Source of the DNA: Bugula neritina
Lineage: Eukaryota > Bryozoa > Gymnolaemata > Cheilostomatida > Bugulidae
Assembly (NCBI GenBank): GCA_964035545.1
Contig: CAXIUT010000183.1
Coordinates: 1,488,001-1,552,000, forward strand
Reading direction: 5' to 3'
DNA: 64,000 nucleotides
The notes under the pieces are model-generated. The model worked only from the letters and a program-made list of their open reading frames with translations, had not been told where the DNA came from and did no database searches. The translations under genes were made by a program, and so were the position numbers. Below, piece after piece: positions 26,989 through 44,300 of this stretch; within the stretch, counting starts at the first letter, position 1, and every line of letters begins with the position of its first letter.

Positions 26989-29530
26989 TTGAAATACACT
27001 GCAACACATTGAAAAATACTGCAACATACTGAAATATACTGTAACACACTGAAATATACTGCAACATACTGAAATACACTGTAACATACTGAAATATACT
27101 GCAACATACTGAAATACACTGCAACATACTGAAATACACTGCAACACACTGAAATACACCGCAAAATACTACAACATACTGAAATACACTGTAACATATT
27201 GAAATCCAGTGCAACACATTGAAATATACTGCAACATACCGAAATATATGGTAAACTAATGAAATATACTGTAACACATTGGAAAATACCGCAACATACT
27301 GAAATATACTGCGACACATTGCAATATACTGTAACATACTGAAATATGCTGTAGCACACTGAAATACACTGCAACATCCTACAACATACTGAAATACACT
27401 GTAACATATTGAAATACACTGCAAGAAATTGAAATAGACTGCAACACAACAAAATATATGGTAAACTACTGAAATAGACTTTAACACATTGAAAAATACT
27501 GCAACATACAGAAATATACTGTAACACACTGAAATATACTGCAACATACTGAAATACACTGTAACATACTGAAATATACTGCAACATACTGAAATACACT
27601 GCTACATACTGAAATATACTGCAACATACTGCAACATGCTGCAACATACTGAAATACGCTGTAACATACTGAAATACACTGCAACATACTACAACATATT
27701 GAAATACACTGCAACACATTGAAATGTACTGCAACATACCGAAATATACGGTAATATACTGAAATATACTGTAACACATTGAAAAATACTGCAACATACT
27801 GAAATACACTGCAACACACTGAAACACACCGCAAAAAACTACAACATACTGAAATACACTGTAACATATTAAAACATACTGCAACATACTGCAACATACT
27901 GAAATACACTGCAACACACTGAAATATACCGCAAAATACTACAACATACTGAAATACACTGTAACATATTGAAATACACTGCAACACATTGAAATATACT
28001 GCAACATACCGAAATATATGGTAAACTAATGAAATATACTGTAACACATTGAAAAATACCGCAACATACTGAAATATACTGCGACACATTGCAATATACT
28101 GTAACATACTGAAATATGCTGTAGCACACTGAAATACACTGCAACATCCTACAACATACTGAAATACACTGTAAGATGTTGAAATACACTGCAACACATT
28201 GAAATATACTGCAACATAACAAAATATATGGTAAACTACTGAAATAGACTTTAACACATTGAAAAAACTGCAACATACTGAAATATACTGTAACACACTG
28301 AATTATACTGCAACATACTGAAATACACTGTAACATACTGAAATATACTGCAACATACTGAAATACACTGCTACATACTGAAATATACTGCAACGTACTG
28401 CAACATACTCCAGCATACTGAAATACACTGTAACATACTGAAATACACTGCAACATACTACCACATATTGAAATACATTGCAACACATTGAAATGTACTG
28501 CAACATACCGAAATATATGGTAAACTACTAAAATATACTGTAACATATTGAAAAATACTGCAACATACTGAAATATACTGCGACACCTAGCAATATACTG
28601 TAACATACTGAAATATGCTCTAGCACACTGAAATACAATGCAACTTACTGAAATATACTGCAACATACTGAAATACACTGCAACATCCTACAATATGCTG
28701 AAATACACTGTAACATATTGAAATACACTGCAACACTTTGAAATATACTGCAACATACCGAAATATATGGTAAACTACTGCAACATACTACAACATATTG
28801 AAATACACTGCAAGACATTGAAGTATACTGCAACATACCTAAATATACGGTAATATACTGAAATATACTGTAACACATTGAAAAATACTGCAACATACTG
28901 AAATATACTGTAACACACCGAAATATACTGCAACATACTGAAATACACTGTAACATACTGAAATATACTGCAACATACTGAAATACACTGCTACATACTG
29001 AAATATGCTGCAACATACTGCAACATACTGAAATACACTGTAACATACTGAAATAAACTGCAACATACTACAACATATTGAAATACACTGCAACACATTG
29101 AAATATACTGCAACATACCTAAATATACGGTAATATACTGAAATTCACTGTAACGCATTGCAAAATACTGCAACATACTGAAATTCACTGCGACACACTG
29201 AAATACGCTGCAAAATACTACAACATACTGAAATAAACTGTAACATATTGAAATACACTGCAACACATAGAAAAATACTGCAACATACTGAAATATACTG
29301 TAACACACTGAAATATACTGCAACATACTGAAATACACTGTAACATACTGAAATATACTGCAACATACTGAAATACACTGCTACATACGGAAATATTCTG
29401 CAACATACTGCAACATACTGCAATACACTGTAACATACTGAAATACACTGCAACATACTACAACATATTGAAATACAGTGCAACACATTGAAATACACTG
29501 TAACTTACCGAATATATGGTAAACTACTGA
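26989..29530. repeat. 4608-bp higher-order repeat, copy 3 (partial)
   Basis: Continues the 4608-bp period. From about 28264 the offset becomes 4607 because one base is missing in ATTGAAAAAACTG. That one-base slip also occurs at corresponding sites near 32880, 36580, 41335 and 46200, so this copy bridges to the second HOR family. The match to copy 2 ends near 29530. Confidence 0.85.
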
Positions 29531-32500
29531 AATAGACTTTAACACATTGGAAAATACTGCAACATACAGAAATATACTGTAACACACTGAAATATACTGC
29601 AACATACTGAAATACACTGTAGCATTCTGAAATATACTGCAACATACTGAAATACACTGCTACATACTGAAATATACTGCAACCTACTGCAACATACTGC
29701 AATATACTGAAATACACTGTAACATATTGAAGTACACTGCAACACATTGAAATATACTGCAACATATCAAAATATATGGTAAACAACTGAAATATACTTT
29801 AACACATTGAAAAATACTGCAACATGCTGAAATATACTGCGACACTTTGCAATATACTGTAACATACCGAAATATGCTCTAGCACACTGAAATACACTGC
29901 AACTCACTGAAATATACTGCAACATACTGAAATACACTGTGACATCCTGAAATATACTGCAACATACTGAAATACACTGCTACATACTGAAATATACTGC
30001 AACATACTGCAACATACTGAAATACACTGCAACATACTACAACATACTGAAATACACTGCAACACATTGAAATATACTGCAACATACCTAAATATACGGT
30101 AATATACCGAAATATACTGTAACGCATTGCAAAATACTGCAACATACTGAAATACACTGCGACACACTGAAATACGCTGCAAAATACTACAACATACTGA
30201 AATAAACTGTAACATATTGAAATACACTGCAATACATTGAAAAATAATGCAATATACTGAAATATATGTAACACACTGAAATATACTGCAACATACTGAA
30301 ATACACTGTAACATACTGAAATATACTGCAACGTACTGAAATACACTGCTACATACTGAAATATACTGTAACATACTGCAACATACTGAAATACACTGTA
30401 ACATACTGAGATACACTGCAACATACTGCAACATATTGAAATACACTGCAACACATTGAAATATACTGCTACATACTGAAATATACTGCAACTCACTGAA
30501 ATATACTGCAACATACTGAACTACACCGCACCATCCTAAAACATACTGAAATCTACTGTAACATATTGAAATACACTGCAACACATTGAAATATACTGCA
30601 GCATAACGAAATATATGGTAAACTAATGAAATATATTTTAACACATTGAAAAATACTGCAACATACTGAAATATACTGCGACACCTAGCAATATACTGTA
30701 ACATACTGAAATATGCTCTAGCACACTGAAATACAATGCAACTCACTGAAATATACTGCAACATACTGAAATACACTGCAACATCCTACAACATGCTGAA
30801 ATACACTGTAACATATTGAAATACACTGCAACACTTTGAAACATACTGCAACATACCGAAATATATGGTAAACTACTGCAACATACTACAACATATTGAA
30901 ATACACTGCAACACATTGAAATATACTGCAACATACCTAAATATACGGTAATATACTGAAATTCACTGTAACACATTGCAAAATACTGCAACATACTGAA
31001 ATTCACTGTGACACACTGAAATACGCTGCAAAATACTGAAATACACTGTGACATCCTGAAATATACTGCAACATTCTGAAATACACTGCTACATACTGAA
31101 ATATACTGCAACATACTGCAACATACTGAAATACACTGCAACACACTACAACATACTGAAATACGCTGCAACACATTGAAATATACTGCAACATACCTAA
31201 ATATACGGTAATATACCGAAATATACTGTAACGCATTGCAAAATACTGCAACATACTGAAATACACTGCGACACACTGAAATACGCTGCAAAATACTACA
31301 ACATACTGAAATAAACTGTAACATATTGAAATACACTGCAATACATTGAAATATACTGCAACATACCGAAATATATGGTGAACTACTGAAATATACTGTA
31401 ACACATTGAAAAATACTGCAACATACTGAAATATACTGCAACATACCTAAATATACGGTAATATGCTGAAATATACTGCAACACACAGAAATATACTGCA
31501 ACATACTGAAATACACTGTAACATACTGAAATATACTGCATCATACTGAAATACACTGCTACATACTGAAATATACTGCAACATACTGCAACATACTGAA
31601 ATACACTGTAACATACTGAAATAAACTGCAACATACTACGACATATTGAAATACACTGCAACACATTGAAATATACTGCTACATACCTAAATATACGGTA
31701 ATATACTGAAATATACTGTAACACATTGAAAAAACTGCAACATACTGAAATACACTGCAACACACTGAAATACACCGCAAAATACTACAACATACTGAAA
31801 TACACTGTAACATATTGAAATCCAGTGCAACACATTGAAATATACTGCAACATACCGAAATATATGGTAAACTAATGAAATATACTGTAACACATTGAAA
31901 AATACCGCAACATACTGAAATGTACTGCGACACATTGCAATATACTGTAACATACTGAAATATGCTGTAGCACACTGAAATACACTGCAACATCCTACAA
32001 CATACTGAAATACACTGTAACATATTGAAATACACTGCAAGAAATTGAAATAGACTGCAACACAACAAAATATATGGTAAACTACTGAAATAGACTTTAA
32101 CACATTGAAAAATACTGCAACATACAGAAATATACTGTAACACACTGAAATATACTGCAACATACTGAAATACACTGTAACATACTGAAATATACTGCAA
32201 CATACTGAAATACACTGCTACATACTGAAATATACTGCAACATACTGCAACATGCTGCAACATACTGAAATACGCTGTAACATACTGAAATACACTGCAA
32301 CATACTACAACATATTGAAATACACTGCAACACATTGAAATGTACTGCAACATACCGAAATATACGGTAATATACTGAAATATACTGTAACACATTGAAA
32401 AATACTGCAACATACTGAAATACACTGCAACACACTGAAACACACCGCAAAAAACTACAACATACTGAAATACACTGTAACATATTAAAACATACTGCAA

Positions 32501-32918
32501 CATACTGCAACATACTGAAATACACTGCAACACACTGAAATATACCGCAAAATACTACAACATACTGAAATACACTGTAACATATTGAAATACACTGCAA
32601 CACATTGAAATATACTGCAACATACCGATATATATGGTAAACTAATGAAATATACTGTAACACATTGAAAAATACCGCAACATACTGAAATATACTGCGA
32701 CACATTGCAATATACTGTAACATACTGAAATATGCTGTAGCACACTGAAATACACTGCAACATCCTACAACATACTGAAATACACTGTAACATGTTGAAA
32801 TACACTGCAACACATTGAAATATACTGCAACATAACAAAATATATGGTAAACTACTGAAATAGACTTTAACACATTGAAAAAACTGCAACATACTGAAAT
32901 ATACTGTAACACACTGAA
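28303..32918. repeat. Second HOR family, 4616-bp copy
   Basis: Delimited by the TTA of the marker GAATTATACTG. Relative to the copy starting at 36616 it lacks 250 bp near 29530: the offset changes from 8313 to 8563. The deleted segment lies between two occurrences of the module ATATATGGTAAACTACTG. Restoring it gives 4866 bp. Confidence 0.85.
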
Positions 32919-35900
32919 TTATACTGCAACATACTGAAATACACTGTAACATACTGAAATATACTGCAACATACTGAAATACACTGCTACATACTGAAAT
33001 ATACTGCAACGTACTGCAACATACTCCAGCATACTGAAATACACTGTAACATACTGAAATACACTGCAACATACTACCACATATTGAAATACATTGCAAC
33101 ACATTGAAATGTACTGCAACATACCGAAATATATGGTAAACTACTAAAATATACTGTAACATATTGAAAAATACTGCAACATACTGAAATATACTGCGAC
33201 ACCTAGCAATATACTGTAACATACTGAAATATGCTCTAGCACACTGAAATACAATGCAACTTACTGAAATATACTGCAACATACTGAAATACACTGCAAC
33301 ATCCTACAATATGCTGAAATACACTGTAACATATTGAAATACACTGCAACACTTTGAAATATACTGCAACATACCGAAATATATGGTAAACTACTGCAAC
33401 ATACTACAACATATTGAAATACACTGCAACACATTGAAGTATACTGCAACACACCTAAATATACGGTAATATACTGAAATATACTGTAACACATTGAAAA
33501 ATACTGCAACATACTGAAATATACTGTAACACACCGAAATATACTGCAACATACTGAAATACACTGTAACATACTGAAATATACTGCAACATACTGAAAT
33601 ACACTGCGACACTTTGCAATATAATGTAACATACCGAAATATGCTCTAGCGCACTGAAATACACTGCAACTCACTGAAATATACTGCAACATACTGAAAT
33701 ACACTGTGACATCCTGAAATATACTGCAACATACTGAAATACACTGCTACATACTGAAATATACTGCAACATACTGCAACATACTGAAATACACTGCAAC
33801 ATACTACAACATACTGAAATACACTGCAACACATTGAAATATACTGCAACATACCTAAATATACGGTAATATACCGAAATATACTGTAACGCATTGCAAA
33901 ATACTGCAACATACTGAAATACACTGCGACACACTGAAATACGCTGCAAAATACTACAACATACTGAAATAAACTGTAACATATTGAAATACACTGCAAT
34001 ACATTGAAAAATAATGCAATATACTGAAATATATGTAACACACTGAAATATACTGCAACATACTGAAATACACTGTAACATACTGAAATATACTGCAACG
34101 TACTGAAATACACTGTAACATACTGAGATACACTGCAACATACTACAACATATTGAAATACACTGCAACACATTGAAATATACTGCTACATACTGAAATA
34201 TACTGCAACTCACTGAAATATACTGCAACATACTGAACTACACCGCACCATCCTAAAACATACTGAAATCTACTGTAACATATTGAAATACACTGCAACA
34301 CATTGAAATATACTGCAGCATAACAAAATATATGGTAAACTAATGAAATATATTTTAACACATTGAAAAATACTGCAACATACTGAAATATACTGCGACA
34401 CCTAGCAATATACTGTAACATACTGAAATATGCTCTAGCACACTGAAATACAATGCAACTCACTGAAATATACTGCAACATACTGAAATACACTGCAACA
34501 TCCTACAACATGCTGAGATACACTGTAACATATTGAAATACACTGCAACACTTTGAAACATACTGCAACATACCGAAATATATGGTAAACTACTGCAACA
34601 TACTACAACATATTGAAATACACTGCAACACATTGAAATATACTGCAACATACCTAAATATACGGTAATATACTGAAATTCACTGTAACACATTGCAAAA
34701 TACTGCAACATACTGAAATTCACTGTGACACACTGAAATACGCTGCAAAATACTGAAATACACTGTGACATCCTGAAATATACTGCAACATTCTGAAATA
34801 CACTGCTACATACTGAAATATACTGCAACATACTGCAACATACTGAAATACACTGCAACACACTACAACATACTGAAATACGCTGCAACACATTGAAATA
34901 TACTGCAACATACCTAAATATACGGTAATATACCGAAATATACTGTAACGCATTGCAAAATACTGCAACATACTGAAATACACTGCGACACACTGAAATA
35001 CGCTGCAAAATACTACAACATACTGAAATAAACTGTAACATATTGAAATACACTGCAATACATTGAAATATACTGCAACATACCGAAATATATGGTGAAC
35101 TACTGAAATATACTGTAACACATTGAAAAATACTGCAACATACTGAAATATACTGCAACATACCTAAATATACGGTAATATGCTGAAATATACTGCAACA
35201 CACCGAAATATACTGCAACATACTGAAATACACTGTAACATACTGAAATACACTGCTACATACTGAAATATACTGCAACATACTGCAACATACTGAAATA
35301 CACTGTAACATACTGAAATAAACTGCAACATACTACGACATATTGAAATACACTGCAACACATTGAAATATACTGCTACATACCTAAATATACGGTAATA
35401 TACTGAAATATACTGTAACACATTGAAAAAACTGCAACATACTGAAATACACTGCAACACACTGAAATACACCGCAAAATACTACAACATACTGAAATAC
35501 ACTGTAACATATTGAAATCCAGTGCAACACATTGAAATATACTGCAACATACCGAAATATATGGTAAACTAATGAAATATACTGTAACACATTGAAAAAT
35601 ACCGCAACATACTGAAATATACTGCGACACATTGCAATATACTGTAACATACTGAAATATGCTGTAGCACACTGAAATACACTGCAACATCCTACAACAT
35701 ACTGAAATACACTGTAACATATTGAAATACACTGCAAGAAATTGAAATAGACTGCAACACAACAAAATATATGGTAAACTACTGAAATAGACTTTAACAC
35801 ATTGAAAAATACTGCAACATACAGAAATATACTGTAACACACTGAAATATACTGCAACATACTGAAATACACTGTAACATACTGAAATATACTGCAACAT

Positions 35901-36615
35901 ACTGAAATACACTGCTACATACTGAAATATACTGCAACATACTGCAACATGCTGCAACATACTGAAACACGCTGTAACATACTGAAATACACTGCAACAT
36001 ACTACAACATATTGAAATACACTGCAACACATTGAAATGTACTGCAACATACCGAAATATACGGTAATATACTGAAATATACTGTAACACATTGAAAAAT
36101 ACTGCAACATACTGAAATACACTGCAACACACTGAAACACACCGCAAAAAACTACAACATACTGAAATACACTGTAACATATTAAAACATACTGCAACAT
36201 ACTGCAACATACTGAAATACACTGCAACACACTGAAATATACCGCAAAATACTACAACATACTGAAATACACTGTAACATATTGAAATACACTGCAACAC
36301 ATTGAAATATACTGCAACATACCGAAATATATGGTAAACTAATGAAATATACTGTAACACATTGAAAAATACCGCAACATACTGAAATATACTGCGACAC
36401 ATTGCAATATACTGTAACATACTGAAATATGCTGTAGCACACTGAAATACACTGCAACATCCTACAACATACTGAAATACACTGTAACATGTTGAAATAC
36501 ACTGCAACACATTGAAATATACTGCAACATAACAAAATATATGGTAAACTACTGAAATAGACTTTAACACATTGAAAAAACTGCAACATACTGAAATATA
36601 CTGTAACACACTGAA
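32919..36615. repeat. Second HOR family, 3697-bp copy
   Basis: Relative to the next copy it lacks 1099 bp near 33600 (offset 3697 to 4796), 50 bp near 34115 (4796 to 4846) and 20 bp near 35245 (4846 to 4866). The sum restores 4866 bp. The 33600 junction joins a GCTACATACTG-type context to GCGACACTTTGC. Confidence 0.85.
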
Positions 36616-39600
36616 TTATACTGCAACATACTGAAATACACTGTAACATACTGAAATATACTGCAACATACTGAAATACACTGCTACATACTGAAATATA
36701 CTGCAACGTACTGCAACATACTCCAGCATACTGAAATACACTGTAACATACTGAAATACACTGCAACATACTACCACATATTGAAATACATTGCAACACA
36801 TTGAAATGTACTGCAACATACCGAAATATATGGTAAACTACTAAAATATACTGTAACACATTGAAAAATACTGCAACATACTGAAATATACTGCGACACC
36901 TAGCAATATACTGTAACATACTGAAATATGCTCTAGCACACTGAAATACAATGCAACTTACTGAAATATACTGCAACATACTGAAATACACTGCAACATC
37001 CTACAATATGCTGAAATACACTGTAACATATTGAAATACACTGCAACACTTTGAAATATACTGCAACATACCGAAATATATGGTAAACTACTGCAACATA
37101 CTACAACATATTGAAATACACTGCAACACATTGAAGTATACTGCAACATACCTAAATATACGGTAATATACTGAAATATACTGTAACACATTGAAAAATA
37201 CTGCAACATACTGAAATATACTGTAACACACCGAAATATACTGCAACATACTGAAATACACTGTAACATACTGAAATATACTGCAACATACTGAAATACA
37301 CTGCTACATACTGAAATATGCTGCAACATACTGAAACATACTGAAATACACTGTAACATACTGAAATAAACTGCAACATACTACAACATATTGAAATACA
37401 CTGCAACACATTGAAATATACTGCAACATACCTAAATATACGGTAATATACTGAAATTCACTGTAACGCATTGCAAAATACTGCAACATACTGAAATTCA
37501 CTGCGACACACTGAAATACGCTGCAAAATACTACAACATACTGAAATAAACTGTAACATATTGAAATACACTGCAACACATAGAAAAATACTGCAACATA
37601 CTGAAATATACTGTAACACACTGAAATATACTGCAACATACTGAAATACACTGTAACATACTGAAATATACTGCAACATACTGAAATACACTGCTACACA
37701 CGGAAATATTCTGCAACATACTGCAACATACTGCAATACACTGTAACATACTGAAATACACTGCAACATACTACAACATATTGAAATACACTGCAACACA
37801 TTGAAATACACTGTAACTTACCGAATATATGGTAAACTACTGAAATATACTGTAACGCATTGAAAAATAATGCAACATACTGAAATATATTGCGACACAT
37901 TGCAATATACTGTAACATACTGAAAAATGCTGTAGCACACTGAAATATACTGCAATTCACTGAAATATACTGCAACATACTGAAATACACCGCAACATCC
38001 TACAACATACTGAAATACACTGTAACATATTGAAATACACTGCAACACATTGAAATATACTGCAACATAACGAAATATATGGTAAACTACTGAAATAGAC
38101 TTTAACACATTGAAAAATACTGCAACATACAGAAATATACTGTAACACACTGAAATATACTGCAACATACTGAAATACACTGTAGCATTCTGAAATATAC
38201 TGCAACATACTGAAATACACTGCTACATACTGAAATATACTGCAACCTACTGCAACATACTGCAATATACTGAAATACACTGTAACATATTGAAGTACAC
38301 TGCAACACATTGAAATATACTGCAACATACCAAAATATATGGTAAACAACTGAAATATACTTTAACACATTGAAAAATACTGCAACATACTGAAATATAC
38401 TGCGACACTTTGCAATATACTGTAACATACCGAAATATGCTCTAGCACACTGAAATACACTGCAACTCACTGAAATATACTGCAACATACTGAAATACAC
38501 TGTGACATCCTGAAATATACTGCAACATACTGAAATACACTGCTACATACTGAAATATACTGCAACATACTGCAACATACTGAAATACACTGCAACATAC
38601 TACAACATACTGAAATACACTGCAACACATTGAAATATACTGCAACATACCTAAATATACGGTAATATACCGAAATATACTGTAACGCATTGCAAAATAC
38701 TGCAACATACTGAAATACACTGCGACACACTGAAATACGCTGCAAAATACTACAACATACTGAAATAAACTGTAACATATTGAAATACACTGCAATACAC
38801 TGAAAAATAATGCAATATACTGAAATATATGTAACACACTGAAATATACTGCAACATACTGAAATACACTGTAACATACTGAAATATACTGCAACGTACT
38901 GAAATACACTGCTACATACTGAAATATACTGTAACATACTGCAACATACTGAAATACACTGTAACATACTGAGATACACTGCAACATACTACAACATATT
39001 GAAATACACTGCAACACATTGAAATATACTGCTACATACTGAAATATACTGCAACTCACTGAAATATACTGCAACATACTGAACTACACCGCACCATCCT
39101 AAAACATACTGAAATCTACTGTAACATATTGAAATACACTGCAACACATTGAAATATACTGCAGCATAACGAAATATATGGTAAACTAATGAAATATATT
39201 TTAACACATTGAAAAATACTGCAACATACTGAAATATACTGCGACACCTAGCAATATACTGTAACATACTGAAATATGCTCTAGCACACTGAAATACAAT
39301 GCAACTCACTGAAATATACTGCAACATACTGAAATACACTGCAACATCCTACAACATGCTGAAATACACTGTAACATATTGAAATACACTGCAACACTTT
39401 GAAACACACTGCAACATACCGAAATATATGGTAAACTACTGCAACATACTACAACATATTGAAATACACTGCAACACATTGAAATATACTGCAACATACC
39501 TAAATATACGGTAATATACTGAAATTCACTGTAACGCATTGCAAAATACTGCAACATACTGAAATTCACTGTGACACACTGAAATACGCTGCAAAATACT

Positions 39601-41371
39601 GAAATACACTGTGACATCCTGAAATATACTGCAACATTCTGAAATACACTGCTACATACTGAAATATACTGCAACATACTGCAACATACTGAAATACACT
39701 GCAACACACTACAATATACTGAAATACGCTGCAACACATTGAAATATACTGCAACATACCTAAATATACGGTAATATACCGAAATATACTGTAACGCATT
39801 GCAAAATACTGCAACATACTGAAATACACTGCGACACACTGAAATACGCTGCAAAATACTACAACATACTGAAATAAACTGTAACATATTGAAATACACT
39901 GCAATACATTGAAATATACTGCAACATACCGAAATATATGGTGAACTACTGAAATATACTGTAACACATTGAAAAATACTGCAACATACTGAAATATACT
40001 GCAACATACCTAAATATACGGTAATATGCTGAAATATACTGCAACACACCGAAATATACTGCAACATACTGAAATACGCTGTAACATACTGAAATATACT
40101 GCATCACACTGAAATACACTGCTACATACTGAAATATACTGCAACATACTGCAACATACTGAAATACACTGTAACATACTGAAATAAACTGCAACATACT
40201 ACGACATATTGAAATACACTGCAACACATTGAAATATACTGCTACATACCTAAATATACGGTAATATACTGAAATATACTGTAACACATTGAAAAAACTG
40301 CAACATACTGAAATACACTGCAACACACTGAAATACACTGCAACATCCTACAACATACTGAAATACACTGTAACATATTGAAATACACTGCAAGAAATTG
40401 AAATAGACTGCAACACAACAAAATATATGGTAAACTACTGAAATAGACTTTAACACATTGAAAAATACTGCAACATACAGAAATATACTGTAACACACTG
40501 AAATATACTGCAACATACTGAAATACACTGTAACATACTGAAATATACTGCAACATACTGAAATACACTGCTACATACTGAAATATACTGCAACATACTG
40601 CAACATGCTGCAACATACTGAAATACGCTGTAACATACTGAAATATACTGCAACATACTGAAATACACTGCTACATACTGAAATATACTGCAACATACTG
40701 CAACATGCTGCAACATACTGAAATACGCTGTAACATACTGAAATACACTGCAACATACTACAACATATTGAAATACACTGCAACACATTGAAATGTACTG
40801 CAACATACCGAAATATACGGTAATATACTGAAATATACTGTAACACATTGAAAAATACTGCAACATACTGAAATACACTGCAACACACTGAAACACACCG
40901 CAAAAAACTACAACATACTGAAATACACTGTAACATATTAAAACATACTGCAACATACTGCAACATACTGAAATACACTGCAACACACTGAAATATACCG
41001 CAAAATACTACAACATACTGAAATACACTGTAACATATTGAAATACACTGCAACACATTGAAATATACTGCAACATACCGAAATATATGGTAAACTAATG
41101 AAATATACTGTAACACATTGAAAAATACCGCAACATACTGAAATATACTGCGACACATTGCAATATACTGTAACATACTGAAATATGCTGTAGCACACTG
41201 AAATACACTGCAACATCCTACAACATACTGAAATACACTGTAACATGTTGAAATACACTGCAACACATTGAAATATACTGCAACATAACAAAATATATGG
41301 TAAACTACTGAAATAGACTTTAACACATTGAAAAAACTGCAACATACTGAAATATACTGTAACACACTGAA
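36616..41371. repeat. Second HOR family, 4756-bp copy
   Basis: Carries a 210-bp deletion near 40330 (offset to the previous copy 4866 to 4656, with CAAGAAATTG at 35735 and 40391). It also carries a 100-bp duplication at about 40600-40710, where CAACATGCTG occurs at 40601 and 40701 (offset 4656 to 4756). The net change is -110 from 4866. Confidence 0.88.
40585..40790. repeat. 100-bp local tandem duplication
   Basis: The string CAACATGCTGCAACATACTG occurs at 40601 and again at 40701 with the same surroundings. Sister HOR copies (about 35.95 kb and 45.57 kb) have it once. It partly offsets the 210-bp deletion just upstream. Confidence 0.8.
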
Positions 41372-44300
41372 TTATACTGCAACATACTGAAATACACTGT
41401 AACATACTGAAATATACTGCAACATACTGAAATACACTGCTACATACTGAAATATACTGCAACGTACTGCAACATACTCCAGCATACTGAAATACACTGT
41501 AACATACTGAAATACACTGCAACATACTACCACATATTGAAATACATTGCAACACATTGAAATGTACTGCAACATACCGAAATATATGGTAAACTACTAA
41601 AATATACTGTAACATATTGAAAAATACTGCAACATACTGAAATATACTGCGACACCTAGCAATATACTGTAACATACTGAAATATGCTCTAGCACACTGA
41701 AATACAATGCAACTTACTGAAATATACTGCAACATACTGAAATACACTGCAACATCCTACAATATGCTGAAATACACTGTAACATATTGAAATACACTGC
41801 AACACTTTGAAATATACTGCAACATACCGAAATATATGGTAAACTACTGCAACATACTACAACATATTGAAATACACTGCAACACATTGAAGTATACTGC
41901 AACATACCTAAATATACGGTAATATACTGAAATATACTGTAACACATTGAAAAATACTGCAACATACTGAAATATACTGTAACACACCGAAATATACTGC
42001 AACATACTGAAATACACTGTAACATACTGAAATATACTGCAACATACTGAAATACACTGCTACATACTGAAATATGCTGCAACATACTGCAACATACTGA
42101 AATACACTGTAACATACTGAAATAAACTGCAACATACTACAACATATTGAAATACACTGCAACACATTGAAATATACTGCAACATACCTAAATATACGGT
42201 AATATACTGAAATTCACTGTAACGCATTGCAAAATACTGCAACATACTGAAATTCACTGCGACACACTGAAATACGCTGCAAAATACTACAACATACTGA
42301 AATAAACTGTAACATATTGAAATACACTGCAACACATAGAAAAATACTGCAACATACTGAAATATACTGTAACACACTGAAATATACTGCAACATACTGA
42401 AATACACTGTAACATACTGAAATATACTGCAACATACTGAAATACACTGCTACACACGGAAATATTCTGCAACATACTGCAACATACTGCAATACACTGT
42501 AACATACTGAAATACACTGCAACATACTACAACATATTGAAATACACTGCAACACATTGAAATACACTGTAACTTACCGAATATATGGTAAACTACTGAA
42601 ATATACTGTAACGCATTGAAAAATAATGCAACATACTGAAATATATTGCGACACATTGCAATATACTGTAACATACTGAAAAATGCTGTAGCACACTGAA
42701 ATATACTGCAATTCACTGAAATATACTGCAACATACTGAAATACACCGCAACATCCTACAACATACTGAAATACACTGTAACATATTGAAATACACTGCA
42801 ACACATTGAAATATACTGCAACATAACGAAATATATGGTAAACTACTGAAATAGACTTTAACACATTGAAAAATACTGCAACATACAGAAATATACTGTA
42901 ACACACTGAAATATACTGCAACATACTGAAATACACTGTAGCATTCTGAAATATACTGCAACATACTGAAATACACTGCTACATACTGAAATATACTGCA
43001 ACCTACTGCAACATACTGCAATATACTGAAATACACTGTAACATATTGAAGTACACTGCAACACATTGAAATATACTGCAACATACCAAAATATATGGTA
43101 AACAACTGAAATATACTTTAACACATTGAAAAATACTGCAACATACTGAAATATACTGCGACACTTTGCAATATACTGTAACATACCGAAATATGCTCTA
43201 GCACACTGAAATACACTGCAACTCACTGAAATATACTGCAACATACTGAAATACACTGTGACATCCTGAAATATACTGCAACATACTGAAATACACTGCT
43301 ACATACTGAAATATACTGCAACATACTGCAACATACTGAAATACACTGCAACATACTACAACATACTGAAATACACTGCAACACATTGAAATATACTGCA
43401 ACATACCTAAATATACGGTAATATACCGAAATATACTGTAACGCATTGCAAAATACTGCAACATACTGAAATACACTGCGACACACTGAAATACGCTGCA
43501 AAATACTACAACATACTGAAATAAACTGTAACATATTGAAATACACTGCAATACATTGAAAAATAATGCAATATACTGAAATATATGTAACACACTGAAA
43601 TATACTGCAACATACTGAAATACACTGTAACATACTGAAATATACTGCAACGTACTGAAATACACTGCTACATACTGAAATATACTGTAACATACTGCAA
43701 CATACTGAAATACACTGTAACATACTGAGATACACTGCAACATACTACAACATATTGAAATACACTGCAACACATTGAAATATACTGCTACATACTGAAA
43801 TATACTGCAACTCACTGAAATATACTGCAACATACTGAACTACACCGCACCATCCTAAAACATACTGAAATCTACTGTAACATATTGAAATACACTGCAA
43901 CACATTGAAATATACTGCAGCATAACGAAATATATGGTAAACTAATGAAATATATTTTAACACATTGAAAAATACTGCAACATACTGAAATATACTGCGA
44001 CACCTAGCAATATACTGTAACATACTGAAATATGCTCTAGCACACTGAAATACAATGCAACTCACTGAAATATACTGCAACATACTGAAATACACTGCAA
44101 CATCCTACAACATGCTGAAATACACTGTAACATATTGAAATACACTGCAACACTTTGAAACACACTGCAACATACCGAAATATATGGTAAACTACTGCAA
44201 CATACTACAACATATTGAAATACACTGCAACACATTGAAATATACTGCAACATACCTAAATATACGGTAATATACTGAAATTCACTGTAACGCATTGCAA

